From: an uncultured Bacteroidia bacterium
Lineage (GTDB): Bacteria; Bacteroidota; Bacteroidia; Bacteroidales; Prolixibacteraceae
Assembly: GCA_903907075.1 (NCBI GenBank)
Contig: CAIVMQ010000019.1
Coordinates: 16,540 to 80,539, forward strand
Reading direction: 5' to 3'
DNA length: 64,000 bases
Below, piece by piece: positions 1 through 11,037 of this stretch; the stretch's first letter is position 1; each line of letters begins with the position of its first letter. The notes below the pieces were generated by a model, which ran no database searches, was not told the origin of the DNA, and was given only the letters and a program-made list of their open reading frames with translations. Both the position numbers and the translations under genes were made by a program.

Positions 1-841
1 CAATAACGCGACATTCGCCGCTCATCCAATTGTCTTGCCGCTGGCTGCGCACATCTGTTGCTAATCCTGCATGATAAAAGTCTGCCTTAATAGCATTGGC
101 CTGAAGTAACTGAGCAATTTCACGACACTTTTTTCTGTTTCGAACATATACGATGCCTGTCCCTTTTGCTTTTTTTATTGTATCGGTTAAATAGCCGATT
201 TTATCCTCTTTATCCCTAACGATATAGATGAGATTTTCTCTGCGAAAACTTTTCTGCAGTACATTTTTTTTTGTGAAGTGAAGTTTTTCTTGAATGTCAT
301 CGACAACTTTTTCGGTAGCAGTTGCAGTAAGTGCCAGGACAGGGACCTCGGGAAAAAGTTGACGCAGATCGGCTATTTTAAGATATGATGGTCTAAAATC
401 ATATCCCCATTGCGAAATGCAGTGAGCTTCGTCGACTGCTATCAAGTTTATTTTCATTCGAATAAGATACTCTTTAAACTTCTCAGAACCAATTCGCTCA
501 GGTGATATATAGAGAAATTTATAGTCACCATAAACGGCATTATTCAAGGTGATATCAATCTCTCTAAGTGTCATTCCTGAATATATCGCTAAGGCTTTGA
601 TATTTTTTGAGCGCAGATTTTCAACCTGATCTTTTATCAATGCTATTAGAGGGGTAACAACGAGACAAATTCCTTCATTAGCCAGAGAATAGATCTGGAA
701 TGTTATCGATTTTCCACCGCCTGTAGGCATTAGAGCAACAGTATCTTTTAGCAAGCTTACCGATTGGATAATCTCCTGCTGAAGTGGACGGAATTTTTCG
801 TAGCCCCAATATTGTTTTAAGAGTTGGTGGTGAATATCCAT
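1..841 (-). CDS. recQ: ATP-dependent DNA helicase RecQ, N-terminal part (runs off the left edge)
   Basis: About 280 codons of the N-terminal half of a RecQ-family 3'-5' DNA helicase, which unwinds recombination and repair intermediates; the C-terminal part lies outside the window. Reading the minus strand from the ATG at 839-841 gives a start beginning MDIHHQLLKQYWGYEKFRPLQ, the Q-motif region typical of RecQ. It continues with the Walker A variant MPTGGGKS, motif Ia VVTPLIALIKDQ, the DEAH-type box VDEAHCISQWGYDFRP and motif III LALTATAT. The HCISQWGHDFR block is a RecQ hallmark. It is divergently oriented to guaB. Family assignment is secure. The symbol is given by family, although Bacteroidota often carry more than one RecQ paralogue. 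Confidence 0.93.
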   Translation of the reverse strand, partial: MDIHHQLLKQYWGYEKFRPLQQEIIQSVSLLKDTVALMPTGGGKSITFQIYSLANEGICLVVTPLIALIKDQVENLRSKNIKALAIYSGMTLREIDITLNNAVYGDYKFLYISPERIGSEKFKEYLIRMKINLIAVDEAHCISQWGYDFRPSYLKIADLRQLFPEVPVLALTATATEKVVDDIQEKLHFTKKNVLQKSFRRENLIYIVRDKEDKIGYLTDTIKKAKGTGIVYVRNRKKCREIAQLLQANAIKADFYHAGLATDVRSQRQDNWMSGECRVI

Positions 842-970
842 AATTTACAAACAGCCAGGTTGATATTTTTTAGGCACGGTAAAGTTATTTTAAATCGTTA
901 ATTTTTTTTGTGTTGTGAGGTGTAATTTTAACCGTTACAATTTACATAGCCCATTCTTGGATTCAATTGA

Positions 971-2488
<1,518 letters not shown>

Positions 2489-2667
2489 TTTGGTGTTTCG
2501 GTGTTGTGATTTGGGCACTATTTCAGTGCGATACTAGTTCGCATCATTCTCTTTTTTCATCCCCTTAAATTGACTTTTTTCCCTTTCAGATTCTCTTGTT
2601 TTACTTCAGAGCGTAAGAATCATCCCAATTTTGTGTTAAGATCATTTTAATTCTCGCTAATTTAAGG

Positions 2668-2675
2668 TAAATTTG
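2668..2675 (+). promoter_or_regulatory. Candidate -7 promoter element for the foldase/OstA gene trio
   Basis: TAAATTTG fits TAnnTTTG and sits about 93 bases before the first ATG of the three-gene envelope cluster, inside the only substantial gap between it and guaB. No convincing -33 box was found, so the call rests on the -7 match alone. Confidence 0.35.
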
Positions 2676-2767
2676 ACGCCTGTTGTTACTGAACGCTATT
2701 CCATTGGGTGGTGAATTAGTCTGATTTTAAGCTCATTTTTTAGAATAGAAAATGATTTGAATTTTCA

Positions 2768-3622
2768 ATGAGTAGATATTTATTTTTTAGTGTGTTTATT
2801 TTAAGCATTTTAAGTGGATGTTCTTTTTTTTCTAAGTCATCTTCTGGAAATCTTATAGTAGCCAAGGTAGGAGATAAAACCTTGTTGAGAAGAGAGCTTG
2901 CCTCTGTTCTTCCCCGTGGTATCACCAAGCCTGATAGTATTAATCAATCGACATTTTATATTCAACGCTGGATCAGGCAAGAATTGATGTTGAAGATGGC
3001 CGAAGAGAATCTGGTAGAAGAGCAAAAAGATGTTCAACGGGAATTAGATGAATATAGAACCTCACTAATTATCCATAGATATCAGCAGCAGCTTATCAGT
3101 CAAAAGTTAGATACGGTAATTTTGCCGGGTGATATTCGTCATTTTTATGATATTCATCCAGAGAAATTTATTCTGGTACAAAATATAGTAAAAGCGATAT
3201 ACTTAGAAGTTCCTAAAAAGGAAGCAAAGGTTGATCAATTAAGACGGTGGATGGTCGCTTCAGACGATAAATCGCGTATGGATTTGGAAAAATACAGCTT
3301 CCAATATGCCACTAAATTTGATTATTTTAATGAGCTTTGGATGGATTTTAGTCAAATAAGATCCAGAATGCCTGTTAGCTTCTCAAGTGCCGGAGATATT
3401 CTTCGACGAAATAGTTTTATCGAGTCATCTGATGAGACTAAATATTATCTTTTAGCGATAAAAGATTATCGTTTAATTGGTGATAAGGCCCCTTTTGAGT
3501 TTGTAAAGGACCAGATCACAAATTTAATTCTCAACACCAGAAAAATGGAGTTTATCGAGGAGCTTCAGAAAAATATTTATCAAAAGGGTAAAAGCACCAA
3601 TCAATTTAAAGTTATAGACTGA
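2768..3622 (+). CDS. Lipoprotein related to SurA/PpiC foldases, without a clear PPIase domain
   Basis: A 284-residue predicted lipoprotein. The N-terminus is a signal peptide with lipobox LSGC, so the mature protein is probably acylated and membrane-anchored. The first part of the mature chain (VAKVGDKTLLRRELASVLP) resembles the start of the SurA N-terminal chaperone domain. A helical region with IRQELMLKMAEENL follows, and then VLPGDIRHFYDIHPEKF, which in parvulin-type foldases precedes the PPIase domain. The parvulin core itself is weak or absent, so it may act as a chaperone rather than an isomerase. It is 16 bases ahead of a full SurA-like gene and upstream of an OstA-like gene, suggesting a role in outer-membrane protein or LPS-transport assembly (inference from context). 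Confidence 0.8.
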   Translation: MSRYLFFSVFILSILSGCSFFSKSSSGNLIVAKVGDKTLLRRELASVLPRGITKPDSINQSTFYIQRWIRQELMLKMAEENLVEEQKDVQRELDEYRTSLIIHRYQQQLISQKLDTVILPGDIRHFYDIHPEKFILVQNIVKAIYLEVPKKEAKVDQLRRWMVASDDKSRMDLEKYSFQYATKFDYFNELWMDFSQIRSRMPVSFSSAGDILRRNSFIESSDETKYYLLAIKDYRLIGDKAPFEFVKDQITNLILNTRKMEFIEELQKNIYQKGKSTNQFKVID

Positions 3623-3638
3623 TATTAAGAGATATAAA

Positions 3639-4994
3639 ATGATAAAAAACACAATTAAAATTGCCCTTGTCATTGGGATTGTAATTCTTGAACCTTTTGT
3701 TTCAAAAGCACAGGATAAAGTTATAGATCAGATTTTAGCCGTTGTTGGAAGTAATCCGATTCTTAAATCTGATATTGAGACTCAAGCGATTCAAAATCAA
3801 GCCCAGGGTCAGGCTGTACAAGGTGATTCTAAGTGCATTATTTTAGAGCAATTACTTGAACAGAAACTTCTACTTGCTGAAGCCGAGCTCGACACATTAA
3901 TCGTTGTTGGAGATAATCAGATTAACCAGCAGATGGATCGCAGGATGAATTATTTCGTTGAGAATATTGGTTCGGAAAAAGAGGTTGAGAAATATTTCAG
4001 CAAGTCAATTGTTCAACTCAAGGCCGAAATGAGTGAAACGATTAAAGAGCAACTCAAAACAGAGCAGATGCAAGCTAAGATAATTGCCAAGGTAACCGTT
4101 ACCCCCTCAGAAGTTAGGCAATTTTTCCGACAAATGACCCCTAAAGAGGTTCCTGAAATTGGATCTCAATTGGAATATGCCCAGTTGACAATGCTTCCTA
4201 GTATTACTGAGAAGCAGGACCTTGAAGTAAAAGCTAAGTTACGTGATTTTAAGAAGAGGATTGAGAATGGGGATAATTTTGCCACACTTGCAATTATGTA
4301 TTCTGAAGATCCGGGTTCTGCTAGAAATGGTGGTGAAATGGATTATGTCGGAAGGGCTATGCTCGATCAAACATTTGCTACTGAGGCATTTAATCTAAAG
4401 CCTAATCAAGTATCTAAAGTTGTTCGCAGTGAATTTGGATATCATATTATACAATTAATCGATCGTAAAGGGGAGAAGATAAAATGTCGCCATATTCTTA
4501 TTCGTCCGAAAATAGATGCCAAAGAGCTTGACTTGGCTAAGCAACGTGTAGATAGTATAGCCGATTTTGTGCGTACCGGTAAGATATCTTGGGATCAAGC
4601 TTCTTATATGTATTCATCAGATAAGAACACTAAGAATAATGGTGGATTAGTTACTTCCCAACGCACCGGCTCTTCCAAGTTTGAGATGTCTGAATTAGAT
4701 CCTGACGTAAGTAAGGTTATTGTCGATATGAATATTGGGGATACTTCACGTCCATTTCTGACCCTTGACGATAAACAACGGGAAGTGTATAAAGTGATTA
4801 AACTGAATAACAAAACTAAATCACATAAAGCAAATCTTCAGGACGATTATCAGAAAATCAGTGAGATGTTCTTAGCCAAGAAAAAGGAGGATATTTATCG
4901 GAAATGGATTGCGAAACAGCAGTCTAAGACTTATATTCATGTCGATGATTCTTATGCAAATTGCAACTTTAAATTAAAATCCTGGAGGAAATAA
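3639..4994 (+). CDS. SurA-like periplasmic peptidyl-prolyl cis-trans isomerase
   Basis: A 451-residue exported foldase. A signal peptide ends near residues 22-25 (VSKAQ). The SurA-type N-terminal chaperone region follows (VIDQILAVVGSNPILKSDIE, about residues 28-47). A first parvulin domain lies at about residues 175-275, with the typical FATLAIMYSEDPGSARNGGEM stretch broken here at 20 residues, ending in FGYHIIQLIDRKGEK. A second, weaker parvulin-like repeat lies at about residues 280-385, beginning KCRHILIRP and containing YSSDKNTKNNGG. It follows the foldase lipoprotein by 16 bases and precedes the OstA-like gene by about 37, consistent with one operon for outer-membrane biogenesis. It is most likely the SurA functional equivalent; the exact orthology is inferred. 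Confidence 0.9.
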   Translation: MIKNTIKIALVIGIVILEPFVSKAQDKVIDQILAVVGSNPILKSDIETQAIQNQAQGQAVQGDSKCIILEQLLEQKLLLAEAELDTLIVVGDNQINQQMDRRMNYFVENIGSEKEVEKYFSKSIVQLKAEMSETIKEQLKTEQMQAKIIAKVTVTPSEVRQFFRQMTPKEVPEIGSQLEYAQLTMLPSITEKQDLEVKAKLRDFKKRIENGDNFATLAIMYSEDPGSARNGGEMDYVGRAMLDQTFATEAFNLKPNQVSKVVRSEFGYHIIQLIDRKGEKIKCRHILIRPKIDAKELDLAKQRVDSIADFVRTGKISWDQASYMYSSDKNTKNNGGLVTSQRTGSSKFEMSELDPDVSKVIVDMNIGDTSRPFLTLDDKQREVYKVIKLNNKTKSHKANLQDDYQKISEMFLAKKKEDIYRKWIAKQQSKTYIHVDDSYANCNFKLKSWRK

Positions 4995-5031
4995 CCCTTT
5001 TATTTCGCTTGAATATTTAGCCTAAGGTTGT

Positions 5032-6642
5032 ATGAGCCATACCACTAAAACGACTTTTATTCCGTTACTCTTTGTTATTACCCTTGTTTCACTTTTTTTT
5101 ATTCAGGCGACTCAACCGCAGGAGGCGAAGAAGAAAAAGAGGGTAGATATTGAGAATGCCGACCTATACACCTACGACGTGGCTATTATTGCTAATGCCC
5201 AGCGACTTATTGGCAATGTGAGATTTCGTCATAATCAGGCGTTGATGTTTTGTGATAGTGCCTACTCCTATAATGACAGCAATCGATTTGATGCCTTTGG
5301 TAATGTGCATATTATCCAAGGAGACACCTTGCACTTGTATGGTGATAAGATGTTTTACAACGGAGATACCAGGCTTGCAAAGTTTGTTAGCCATGTGAAA
5401 TTGGTTGATAAATCAATTACCCTAACTACTGAGGCAATGGATTTTGATCTGAGTACCAATATCGGCTATTATAATCATCACGGAAAAATTGTCGATACAA
5501 CCAATGTTTTAACCAGTATAATTGGTCGATATTATTCAGATGATAATATGTTGTTCTTTAAAGATTCAGTTGTGCTTTTGAATAAGGATTTTATTTTAAA
5601 AGCCGATACTTTAAAGTATAATAGCCAGACTGAACGTGCCTTTATTGTTGGCCCAACAACTATAAAAGGGACTAAAAAAGATGGTGTTCTTTATTCCGAA
5701 CGGGGTTGGTATGATACGCGTAAAAATGTAGCAGAACTTTATAAAGCATCCAAAATAACCAATAAATCACAGGTTCTCGAAGGAGATACCCTATTTTATG
5801 ATAGAGCTACCGGTAATGGTCGGGGAAGACACAGGGTTACCCTTACCGATACAACCAACAAAGTTGTGATCCGTGGTAAGGTTGGTGTTTATAACGAGAC
5901 TTCCAAAATTGCTTTCGTTACTGATTCTGCAATGTTTATTCAATTTGGCAAGAAAGATACCATGTATATGCATGCCGATACATTGCGGACAAAACCCGAT
6001 ACTTCAGATGTTACACATAAGGATGGTAAATATTTCATGGCCTATCCGAATGTCCGTTTTCATAAGCCTGATCTTCAAGGCAAGTCTGATTCGTTGAGTT
6101 ATCGAATGGTAGATTCTACGATGTTTATGTTTTATGATCCGATGGTATGGTCTGGAAAAAATCAGATGACTGCAGAAAAGATACAGTTTGTGTCTAAACA
6201 ACCCGATCCAAGCATTGCCCATCTGGAAAACAACGCTTTTATTGTAATGTCTGAAGATTCAATACGGTTTAACCAGATTTCAGGAAAATTGATTATCGGT
6301 CAGATCTTTGAAAATAAACTTCGAATTGCAGATGTTAATGGGAATGCACAGACGCTTTATTATTTAAAGGATAAGGATAGGTATTCTGGGATGAACAGGC
6401 TTCTTAGCAGCAAGATTAAGCTTCATCTTACCAATAATAATCATATTGACAGTATCCGATTTTATCCCAAACCCGAAGGGAAGACAATTCCGATTAAAGA
6501 GATTTCAGATCAGGATAAGGAGCTAGAGGGTTTTGTGTGGCGGGAATTTGAACGGCCAATAAGTCCGAATGATCTCTATCCTATTGATGAAAAGCGTAAA
6601 AAAAATGCAGGTCCTATAAAAAAACCTGCATTAAAGAATTAA
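5032..6642 (+). CDS. OstA/LptA-like LPS-transport family protein
   Basis: A 536-residue protein with one N-terminal hydrophobic segment (about residues 8-25, signal or anchor) followed by a long run of beta-strand repeats of the OstA/LptA type. Recurring short motifs such as ADLYTYDVAIIANAQRL, GDTLHLYGDKMFYNG and EGDTLFYDRATGNG are typical of the Bacteroidota OstA-like proteins, which are longer than E. coli LptA. Family knowledge suggests a periplasmic beta-jellyroll bridge for lipopolysaccharide. The two foldase genes just upstream fit a role in assembling the outer-membrane LPS machinery. The tail is lysine-rich and overlaps a GC-rich hairpin. The family is clear; the precise role is inferred. 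Confidence 0.88.
   Translation: MSHTTKTTFIPLLFVITLVSLFFIQATQPQEAKKKKRVDIENADLYTYDVAIIANAQRLIGNVRFRHNQALMFCDSAYSYNDSNRFDAFGNVHIIQGDTLHLYGDKMFYNGDTRLAKFVSHVKLVDKSITLTTEAMDFDLSTNIGYYNHHGKIVDTTNVLTSIIGRYYSDDNMLFFKDSVVLLNKDFILKADTLKYNSQTERAFIVGPTTIKGTKKDGVLYSERGWYDTRKNVAELYKASKITNKSQVLEGDTLFYDRATGNGRGRHRVTLTDTTNKVVIRGKVGVYNETSKIAFVTDSAMFIQFGKKDTMYMHADTLRTKPDTSDVTHKDGKYFMAYPNVRFHKPDLQGKSDSLSYRMVDSTMFMFYDPMVWSGKNQMTAEKIQFVSKQPDPSIAHLENNAFIVMSEDSIRFNQISGKLIIGQIFENKLRIADVNGNAQTLYYLKDKDRYSGMNRLLSSKIKLHLTNNNHIDSIRFYPKPEGKTIPIKEISDQDKELEGFVWREFERPISPNDLYPIDEKRKKNAGPIKKPALKN
6604..6632 (+). terminator. Hairpin overlapping the 3' end of the OstA-like gene
   Basis: The arms AATGCAGGT and ACCTGCATT pair perfectly over 9 bases around an 11-base loop. 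The structure lies inside the last codons of the OstA-like gene and is followed, after about 20 bases, by a T-rich stretch. It sits where the plus-strand operon converges with the minus-strand DUF2795 gene (stops only 11 bases apart), so it could act in either direction. The lack of an immediate T-tract makes it a weak candidate. Confidence 0.35.
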
Positions 6643-6653
6643 ATATTTTATTT

Positions 6654-6875
6654 TTAGTACTCATCTTCATTGAAAAAGAAATCATCCTTGCTGGGATAAT
6701 CAGGCCAGATATCTTCAATTGACTCATAAATTTCCCCTTCATCCTCCATCTCTTGCAAGTTTTCAATTACTTCCAATGGTGCTCCCGACCGAATAGCAAA
6801 ATCGATCAACTCATCTTTCGTCGCAGGCCAGGGTGCATCTTCTAATTTAGAAGCTAATTCTAATGTCCAGTACAT
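6654..6875 (-). CDS. DUF2795 family small acidic protein
   Basis: A 73-residue, strongly acidic protein that matches the pattern of DUF2795 proteins: MYWTLELASKLEDAPWPATK at the start, a helical core around DELIDFAIRSGAP, and an acidic tail with IWPDYPSKDDFFF. The family is common and highly conserved in Bacteroidota, but I know of no established function. It is convergent with the OstA-like gene and has its own upstream gap of about 87 bases, so it is probably transcribed alone or at the end of the efflux transcript. Confidence 0.85.
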   Translation of the reverse strand: MYWTLELASKLEDAPWPATKDELIDFAIRSGAPLEVIENLQEMEDEGEIYESIEDIWPDYPSKDDFFFNEDEY

Positions 6876-6962
6876 AATATTTGTTTAAGATTTAGTATGC
6901 TTTGATCAAAGCGCGATTTTAACACAATTTTTTTAGATATAAAAGCGCAAAGCATTTTTTTT

Positions 6963-7508
6963 TTATCCTTTCCATGGAATTTCTTGAATACCTGTATCCT
7001 GAGCTACTTTTCGGGACAAAACATAGAGGTAATCTGAAAGTCTATTGATGTATTTTAAAATCTCACTAGGCATTTCAATTTCTTCAGCTAATTCGTAGCT
7101 TTTACGCTCTGCTCGTCTGCAAACAGTACGGGCAATATGGCAAAAAGATACCGCATTATTCCCTCCAGGCAGCAAGAAATTTGTGAGTGGTGGCAATACA
7201 TCAAGCATTTGGTCCATCCTTTTCTCGAGTATTGATATCTGTGACTGTGAATCATTCCAAGGTATCGGATTTTCAACTTTTTCTGTGTCTGTAGCTAGTA
7301 ATGCTCCAATAACGAAAAGATTTTGCTGGATTTCTATCAGATCGGCAATTTCTTCTGAACCGATATCCTGAGACCGGATTAGCCCGATCCACGAATTTAA
7401 TTCATCCACAGTGCCATATGCCTCTAATCTTAAATCGAATTTTTTTACTCGTGTACCTCCGATTAATCCGGTGGTACCATCATCTCCTGTTCGGGTATAA
7501 ACGCGCAT
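6963..7508 (-). CDS. Cob(I)yrinic acid a,c-diamide adenosyltransferase, PduO type
   Basis: A 181-residue cytosolic enzyme of the PduO-type ATP:cob(I)alamin adenosyltransferase family, which makes adenosylcobalamin from ATP and reduced cobalamin. Visible signatures are the N-terminal ATP loop RVYTRTGDDGTTGLIGG, the helix AYGTVDELNSWIG, and the C-terminal block ICRRAER-like (TVCRRAERKSYELAEE) followed by YINRLSDYLYVLSR. Length and domain layout are standard. It begins 18 bases after the MacB-like ATPase gene, so it is probably co-transcribed with it, although the two functions look unrelated. Confidence 0.95.
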   Translation of the reverse strand: MRVYTRTGDDGTTGLIGGTRVKKFDLRLEAYGTVDELNSWIGLIRSQDIGSEEIADLIEIQQNLFVIGALLATDTEKVENPIPWNDSQSQISILEKRMDQMLDVLPPLTNFLLPGGNNAVSFCHIARTVCRRAERKSYELAEEIEMPSEILKYINRLSDYLYVLSRKVAQDTGIQEIPWKG

Positions 7509-7526
7509 TTTTAATTTAGTTGAATA

Positions 7527-8225
7527 TTAATAAATCGGTGTATTATTGACATAGTCAGTTTCTATTTTACCATCTTTTAGTTTAATGATTCGATGGGCGT
7601 GCATGGCAATATCTTCTTCATGAGTTACTAGAATTATCGTATTTCCGGCACTATGGATAGCCGCAAAAAGTTTCATAATCTCTTCGGAAGTTTTTGAATC
7701 TAAGTTTCCTGTTGGCTCATCTGCAAGAAGAATAGATGGCGTATTTACTAAGGCTCGTGCAACAGCAACACGCTGGCGCTGACCTCCTGATAGTTCATTA
7801 GGTCGGTGCTCCATTCTATCGCTTAATCCAACACTTGCTAATTTCTCGGTAGCCATTAGAAGTCTTTTCTCCTTTACTATTCCGGCATAAATTAAGGGTA
7901 GCATTACATTTTCGAGTGCGGTATAGCGTGGTAGTAGATTAAATGTTTGAAATACAAATCCGATCTCTGTATTTCTAATCTCTGCAAGACGATCGTCGTC
8001 AAGTTGACTTACATCTTTTTCATTGAGTGTGTAACTTCCTGATGTGGGCGTGTCGAGGCACCCAATAATGTTCATTAATGTAGATTTTCCTGATCCTGAA
8101 GCACCCATGATCGCAACATATTCACCTTTGAAAATATCAAGTGTAACAGATCGTAAAGCTAGAACAGGCTGTGTTCCTACCTGGTAGTTTTTGACAATAT
8201 CTCGTAACTTGATTAATTTCTCCAT
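7527..8225 (-). CDS. ABC transporter ATP-binding protein, MacB/LolD type
   Basis: A 232-residue nucleotide-binding subunit. Walker A is GASGSGKST, the Q-loop is in [22 protein letters not shown], the signature is [16 protein letters not shown], Walker B is [12 protein letters not shown], and the switch histidine is in [13 protein letters not shown]. The ENVMLPL and TGNLDS wording is typical of MacB/LolD ATPases that drive FtsX-type permeases rather than classical importers. It lies 74 bases after an HlyD-type adaptor gene and belongs functionally with the FtsX-like permease and TolC genes of the same cluster, forming an efflux or lipoprotein-release pump. A promoter-like element just upstream may let it be expressed separately. 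Confidence 0.95.
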   Translation of the reverse strand: MEKLIKLRDIVKNYQVGTQPVLALRSVTLDIFKGEYVAIMGASGSGKSTLMNIIGCLDTPTSGSYTLNEKDVSQLDDDRLAEIRNTEIGFVFQTFNLLPRYTALENVMLPLIYAGIVKEKRLLMATEKLASVGLSDRMEHRPNELSGGQRQRVAVARALVNTPSILLADEPTGNLDSKTSEEIMKLFAAIHSAGNTIILVTHEEDIAMHAHRIIKLKDGKIETDYVNNTPIY

Positions 8226-8243
8226 GTGTTATTTTTTGCTTTG

Positions 8244-8251
8244 CAAATTTA
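8244..8251 (-). promoter_or_regulatory. Candidate -7 element upstream of the MacB-like ATPase
   Basis: On the minus strand this reads TAAATTTG, matching TAnnTTTG, about 18 bases before the ATPase start and inside the only notable gap within the efflux cluster. No -33 box was found at proper distance. Confidence 0.35.
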
Positions 8252-8299
8252 CGAAAATGATTCCAAAAATAATTCTTTTACTTGCTTAGCCCACAAATT

Positions 8300-9544
8300 T
8301 CAAATCTGCTTGATTTCAGGTTTAGTTATTAATATTTTATCCCCCTCTTTTAATCCACTCTTAATGATAATTGATTTTTCGTTCTTATTACCCGTAATCA
8401 CTTCTCTTAAGTGTAATTTTCCAAATTCAGGAATATACACAAATTGTTTTCCATCGATAGATACTAAGGCCGACCGTGGAATAACCAGCACATTCTGCTC
8501 CCTGGTAATAATTATTTCATTGTTAGTGGTCATTGCTGGTTTTATGCGGTTTTTATCACTTGCAATACCAATAATAACCTTAAATACCTTAGAATCAAAA
8601 CCTGTCATCTCTTGCCCTACATTTGATATCGAAGAGATAATTCCTGTTTTTACACTATTTTTAAGTGCATCAATATATACCCGTACACTGTCGCCAACCT
8701 TAATTTTAGAGATGTATATCTCTTCAATAAATGTTTCTGAAGCTAAGATCGATAAGTCGGGAAGGGTGGCAATAATCGGATTTTGCATGCTTACCCATGA
8801 GTTTATAGTTAGTTTTCTACTCCCTCCTCGGCCATAGGTACGGCCATAAATGAGCATTCCATCTTTAGGTGCCGTTATTCGCGCAGCATCAAAGGCGATC
8901 TGATATCTCTTGTCCTTATCTGTTAGCTTATTGAGATAGGTTTCGTTCCTAGTTAATCGGATTCTATACGATTTTTTGGTTGACTGATAGGCTCGCTTTT
9001 TCTCTTCGAGCTGCCGTTGGGTTCTTTCATAAATCATTTGTGCTTTGCGTTGAAAAGCAGGTGATTCATAAACCGATTGTTCCATTTCTAACTTCTTATT
9101 CTCCAGATCAAAACCAAATTGCTCAATTCCATCTCTAAGGGAAACAAGATCTACTGCACTGTCTATCTTAGCATCATTAAAATTGAAAATCACCTTTTTA
9201 AGAACTTCCATATTCGACTCCTTAAGCTCTTTTATTCTTCCCTGATCCAGAAGTGCGACATAATCCCCTTTTTTTACAATAGAACCTTCAGGGATAAGAT
9301 CCGTGATTTTAGAGTCGTAGATCTCTAATGTTCGGTCACCGAAAATATCAGGAATGGTTATCAGTACCGCTTTCTCACTCTGAATCTCCCCTTTGCAGGT
9401 AATTATTGCCTCGAAATTCCCTCGTTTAACCCTGAAGATATTTGCAGGTGTTTTAAGTCCCTCCCAGAGAATAAATGCAATGCCAACCATAGCAAACGCA
9501 CAAATGAGTATTATCCTTTTTCTTGTAAATTTAATATGGCTCAT
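8300..9544 (-). CDS. HlyD/MacA-type periplasmic adaptor (first of two)
   Basis: A 414-residue membrane-fusion protein with one N-terminal membrane helix (about residues 10-27), a lipoyl-like half containing LIPEGSIVKKGDYVALLDQG, a long alpha-helical coiled-coil hairpin (about residues 95-215), the second lipoyl half (RITAPKDGMLIYG), and a beta-barrel/membrane-proximal end with KPAMTTNNEIIITREQNVLVIP. Such adaptors bridge an inner-membrane ABC pump to TolC. Its ATG overlaps the TolC gene stop by four bases (ATGA), implying translational coupling. It shares clear blocks with the adaptor 3 kb upstream (YESPAFQRKAQM versus YESPSVIKKAQM), so the two are paralogues. Confidence 0.93.
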   Translation of the reverse strand: MSHIKFTRKRIILICAFAMVGIAFILWEGLKTPANIFRVKRGNFEAIITCKGEIQSEKAVLITIPDIFGDRTLEIYDSKITDLIPEGSIVKKGDYVALLDQGRIKELKESNMEVLKKVIFNFNDAKIDSAVDLVSLRDGIEQFGFDLENKKLEMEQSVYESPAFQRKAQMIYERTQRQLEEKKRAYQSTKKSYRIRLTRNETYLNKLTDKDKRYQIAFDAARITAPKDGMLIYGRTYGRGGSRKLTINSWVSMQNPIIATLPDLSILASETFIEEIYISKIKVGDSVRVYIDALKNSVKTGIISSISNVGQEMTGFDSKVFKVIIGIASDKNRIKPAMTTNNEIIITREQNVLVIPRSALVSIDGKQFVYIPEFGKLHLREVITGNKNEKSIIIKSGLKEGDKILITKPEIKQI

Positions 9545-11028
9545 TGATTCAGTATTTTATCAAAATCAGTGGTCAGATCTGTTCCGGTTTCGAAATCAAA
9601 TAGGGTAAGTTGTCTGATCTGATAATATGAAATCCAATATTTACGTAGAGAACTGATATATGCTCTTCGGGCATTTTCGAGATCGTTTCGTGCAAGGTTT
9701 AGTTTAGTAACATCCAGTTTCCCAATTTTAAAGCGGCGCATTGTTACATCAAAGCCCATTTGAGCAATAGTGTCTGCCTTTGCGGAGTTCATAACCTGAT
9801 TGGCTTGAAGATCAAATTCCATCACATTCATAACCACTGATTGCTCGAAATCTATCCGCTCTTGTTTAACACTGTTTACGACTACTTCACGGTTTGATTT
9901 TGCCATTAGAATCTGACCTTTGCGTTTGCCCCAATCGAGGATTGGAACTGATAATCCTAATAGTGCAATATTTTGAAACCTATTTGGATTTTGATAGGCA
10001 TTCGAAACGGCTAACCCAGTTTGATTTAATCCTGCTGTTACGCTCACATCGGCACTTAATCCGTTCCTGGCTTTTATGAGATTTACATTATTGTCTTCCT
10101 CTAAGATGCGCTGATTCTGAGAGATGATACTCGGATTGTTATTCATCGATTTTTGAATCGCCTCATCAGCATTTATTTGAAGTGCCGCAGATATATTGGT
10201 TGGCATAATGCATTCAATCAGGGTATTCTTATCTAATCCAAGAAATGAATTAAGATCTGATCTTGCTCGAATCAGCCCTTGATTTGCTTTTATTAATGCG
10301 AGCTTCGAATTCATCAGATTTAATTCAAAATTCAGTAATTCATCCTGAGTTACTGTGCCTACCTGATATCTCCCTTTTCCAATTTGATAGAGCGTATCTG
10401 AATTAGCCAGATTGGTCTTGGCTATTTTAATCTCGATCTGGGCATCAATTAGGATAAAGAATTTATTCGCAGTCTTAACAGCAATATCTTCTCTCGACTG
10501 AATAAGGTTCTTTTTAGCCATCTCAAATTTCATCGGTTCAATCTTTGATTTCCAACGCATGGCATTGTACCCATTTACTCGCTGGCTATATCCAATACTG
10601 ATCGCATTTGCTGAAAAAGTGGTCAGCTCCGACCCGATGAAATTCTTAGACATACCTAAGTCCGAACTTACAGATAAGCTTCCTCCTGTAAGGGCGATGT
10701 TTTGACTCGCTTTTAATGATGCACTTGAGGTGATATTTTTTTGCTCACTATATTCCCATGTTTGGTTTTGAGGTACATAATCCTGACGGATTGAATTACT
10801 GTACGCAAATGGGTTAGCTCCAACACCCAGGAATGGAAGCCTGTCGGCCCTGTAATATTGAAATGCCCAATAACTGGCACGATACATGTTTTGTTGTTTA
10901 AATGCATCTATTGATTGCTTTGAGGCCAAATTTATCGCTTCGGGAAGGGTCAATTTAGTTACATGTTCCTGCGCAACGACAATTTTACAAATTGCAATTA
11001 ATGTTATCAGAACGATAATACGGTTCAT
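9541..11028 (-). CDS. TolC family outer-membrane efflux protein
   Basis: A 495-residue outer-membrane channel protein with a signal peptide ending near the VVAQ at residues 17-20. The mature chain starts with TKLTLPEAINLASKQSIDAF, the usual TolC entry. Two TolC/OEP repeats follow, each a long helical stretch; examples are YQIGKGRYQVGTVTQDELLN (about residues 215-235) and RRFKIGKLDVTKLNLARNDL (about residues 435-455). It lies 10 bases after the FtsX-like permease and overlaps the next adaptor gene by four bases. It is the exit duct of the tripartite efflux system encoded here. Confidence 0.93.
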   Translation of the reverse strand: MNRIIVLITLIAICKIVVAQEHVTKLTLPEAINLASKQSIDAFKQQNMYRASYWAFQYYRADRLPFLGVGANPFAYSNSIRQDYVPQNQTWEYSEQKNITSSASLKASQNIALTGGSLSVSSDLGMSKNFIGSELTTFSANAISIGYSQRVNGYNAMRWKSKIEPMKFEMAKKNLIQSREDIAVKTANKFFILIDAQIEIKIAKTNLANSDTLYQIGKGRYQVGTVTQDELLNFELNLMNSKLALIKANQGLIRARSDLNSFLGLDKNTLIECIMPTNISAALQINADEAIQKSMNNNPSIISQNQRILEEDNNVNLIKARNGLSADVSVTAGLNQTGLAVSNAYQNPNRFQNIALLGLSVPILDWGKRKGQILMAKSNREVVVNSVKQERIDFEQSVVMNVMEFDLQANQVMNSAKADTIAQMGFDVTMRRFKIGKLDVTKLNLARNDLENARRAYISSLRKYWISYYQIRQLTLFDFETGTDLTTDFDKILNQ

Positions 11029-11037
11029 AGGTGTGAT

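Noticed and set aside
8226..8837. Open plus-strand frame of 203 codons opposite the first HlyD-type adaptor gene
   Set aside because: Fully antisense to a strongly supported adaptor gene, composition Ser/Ile/Leu-rich without any family feature, and no ribosome-binding site.
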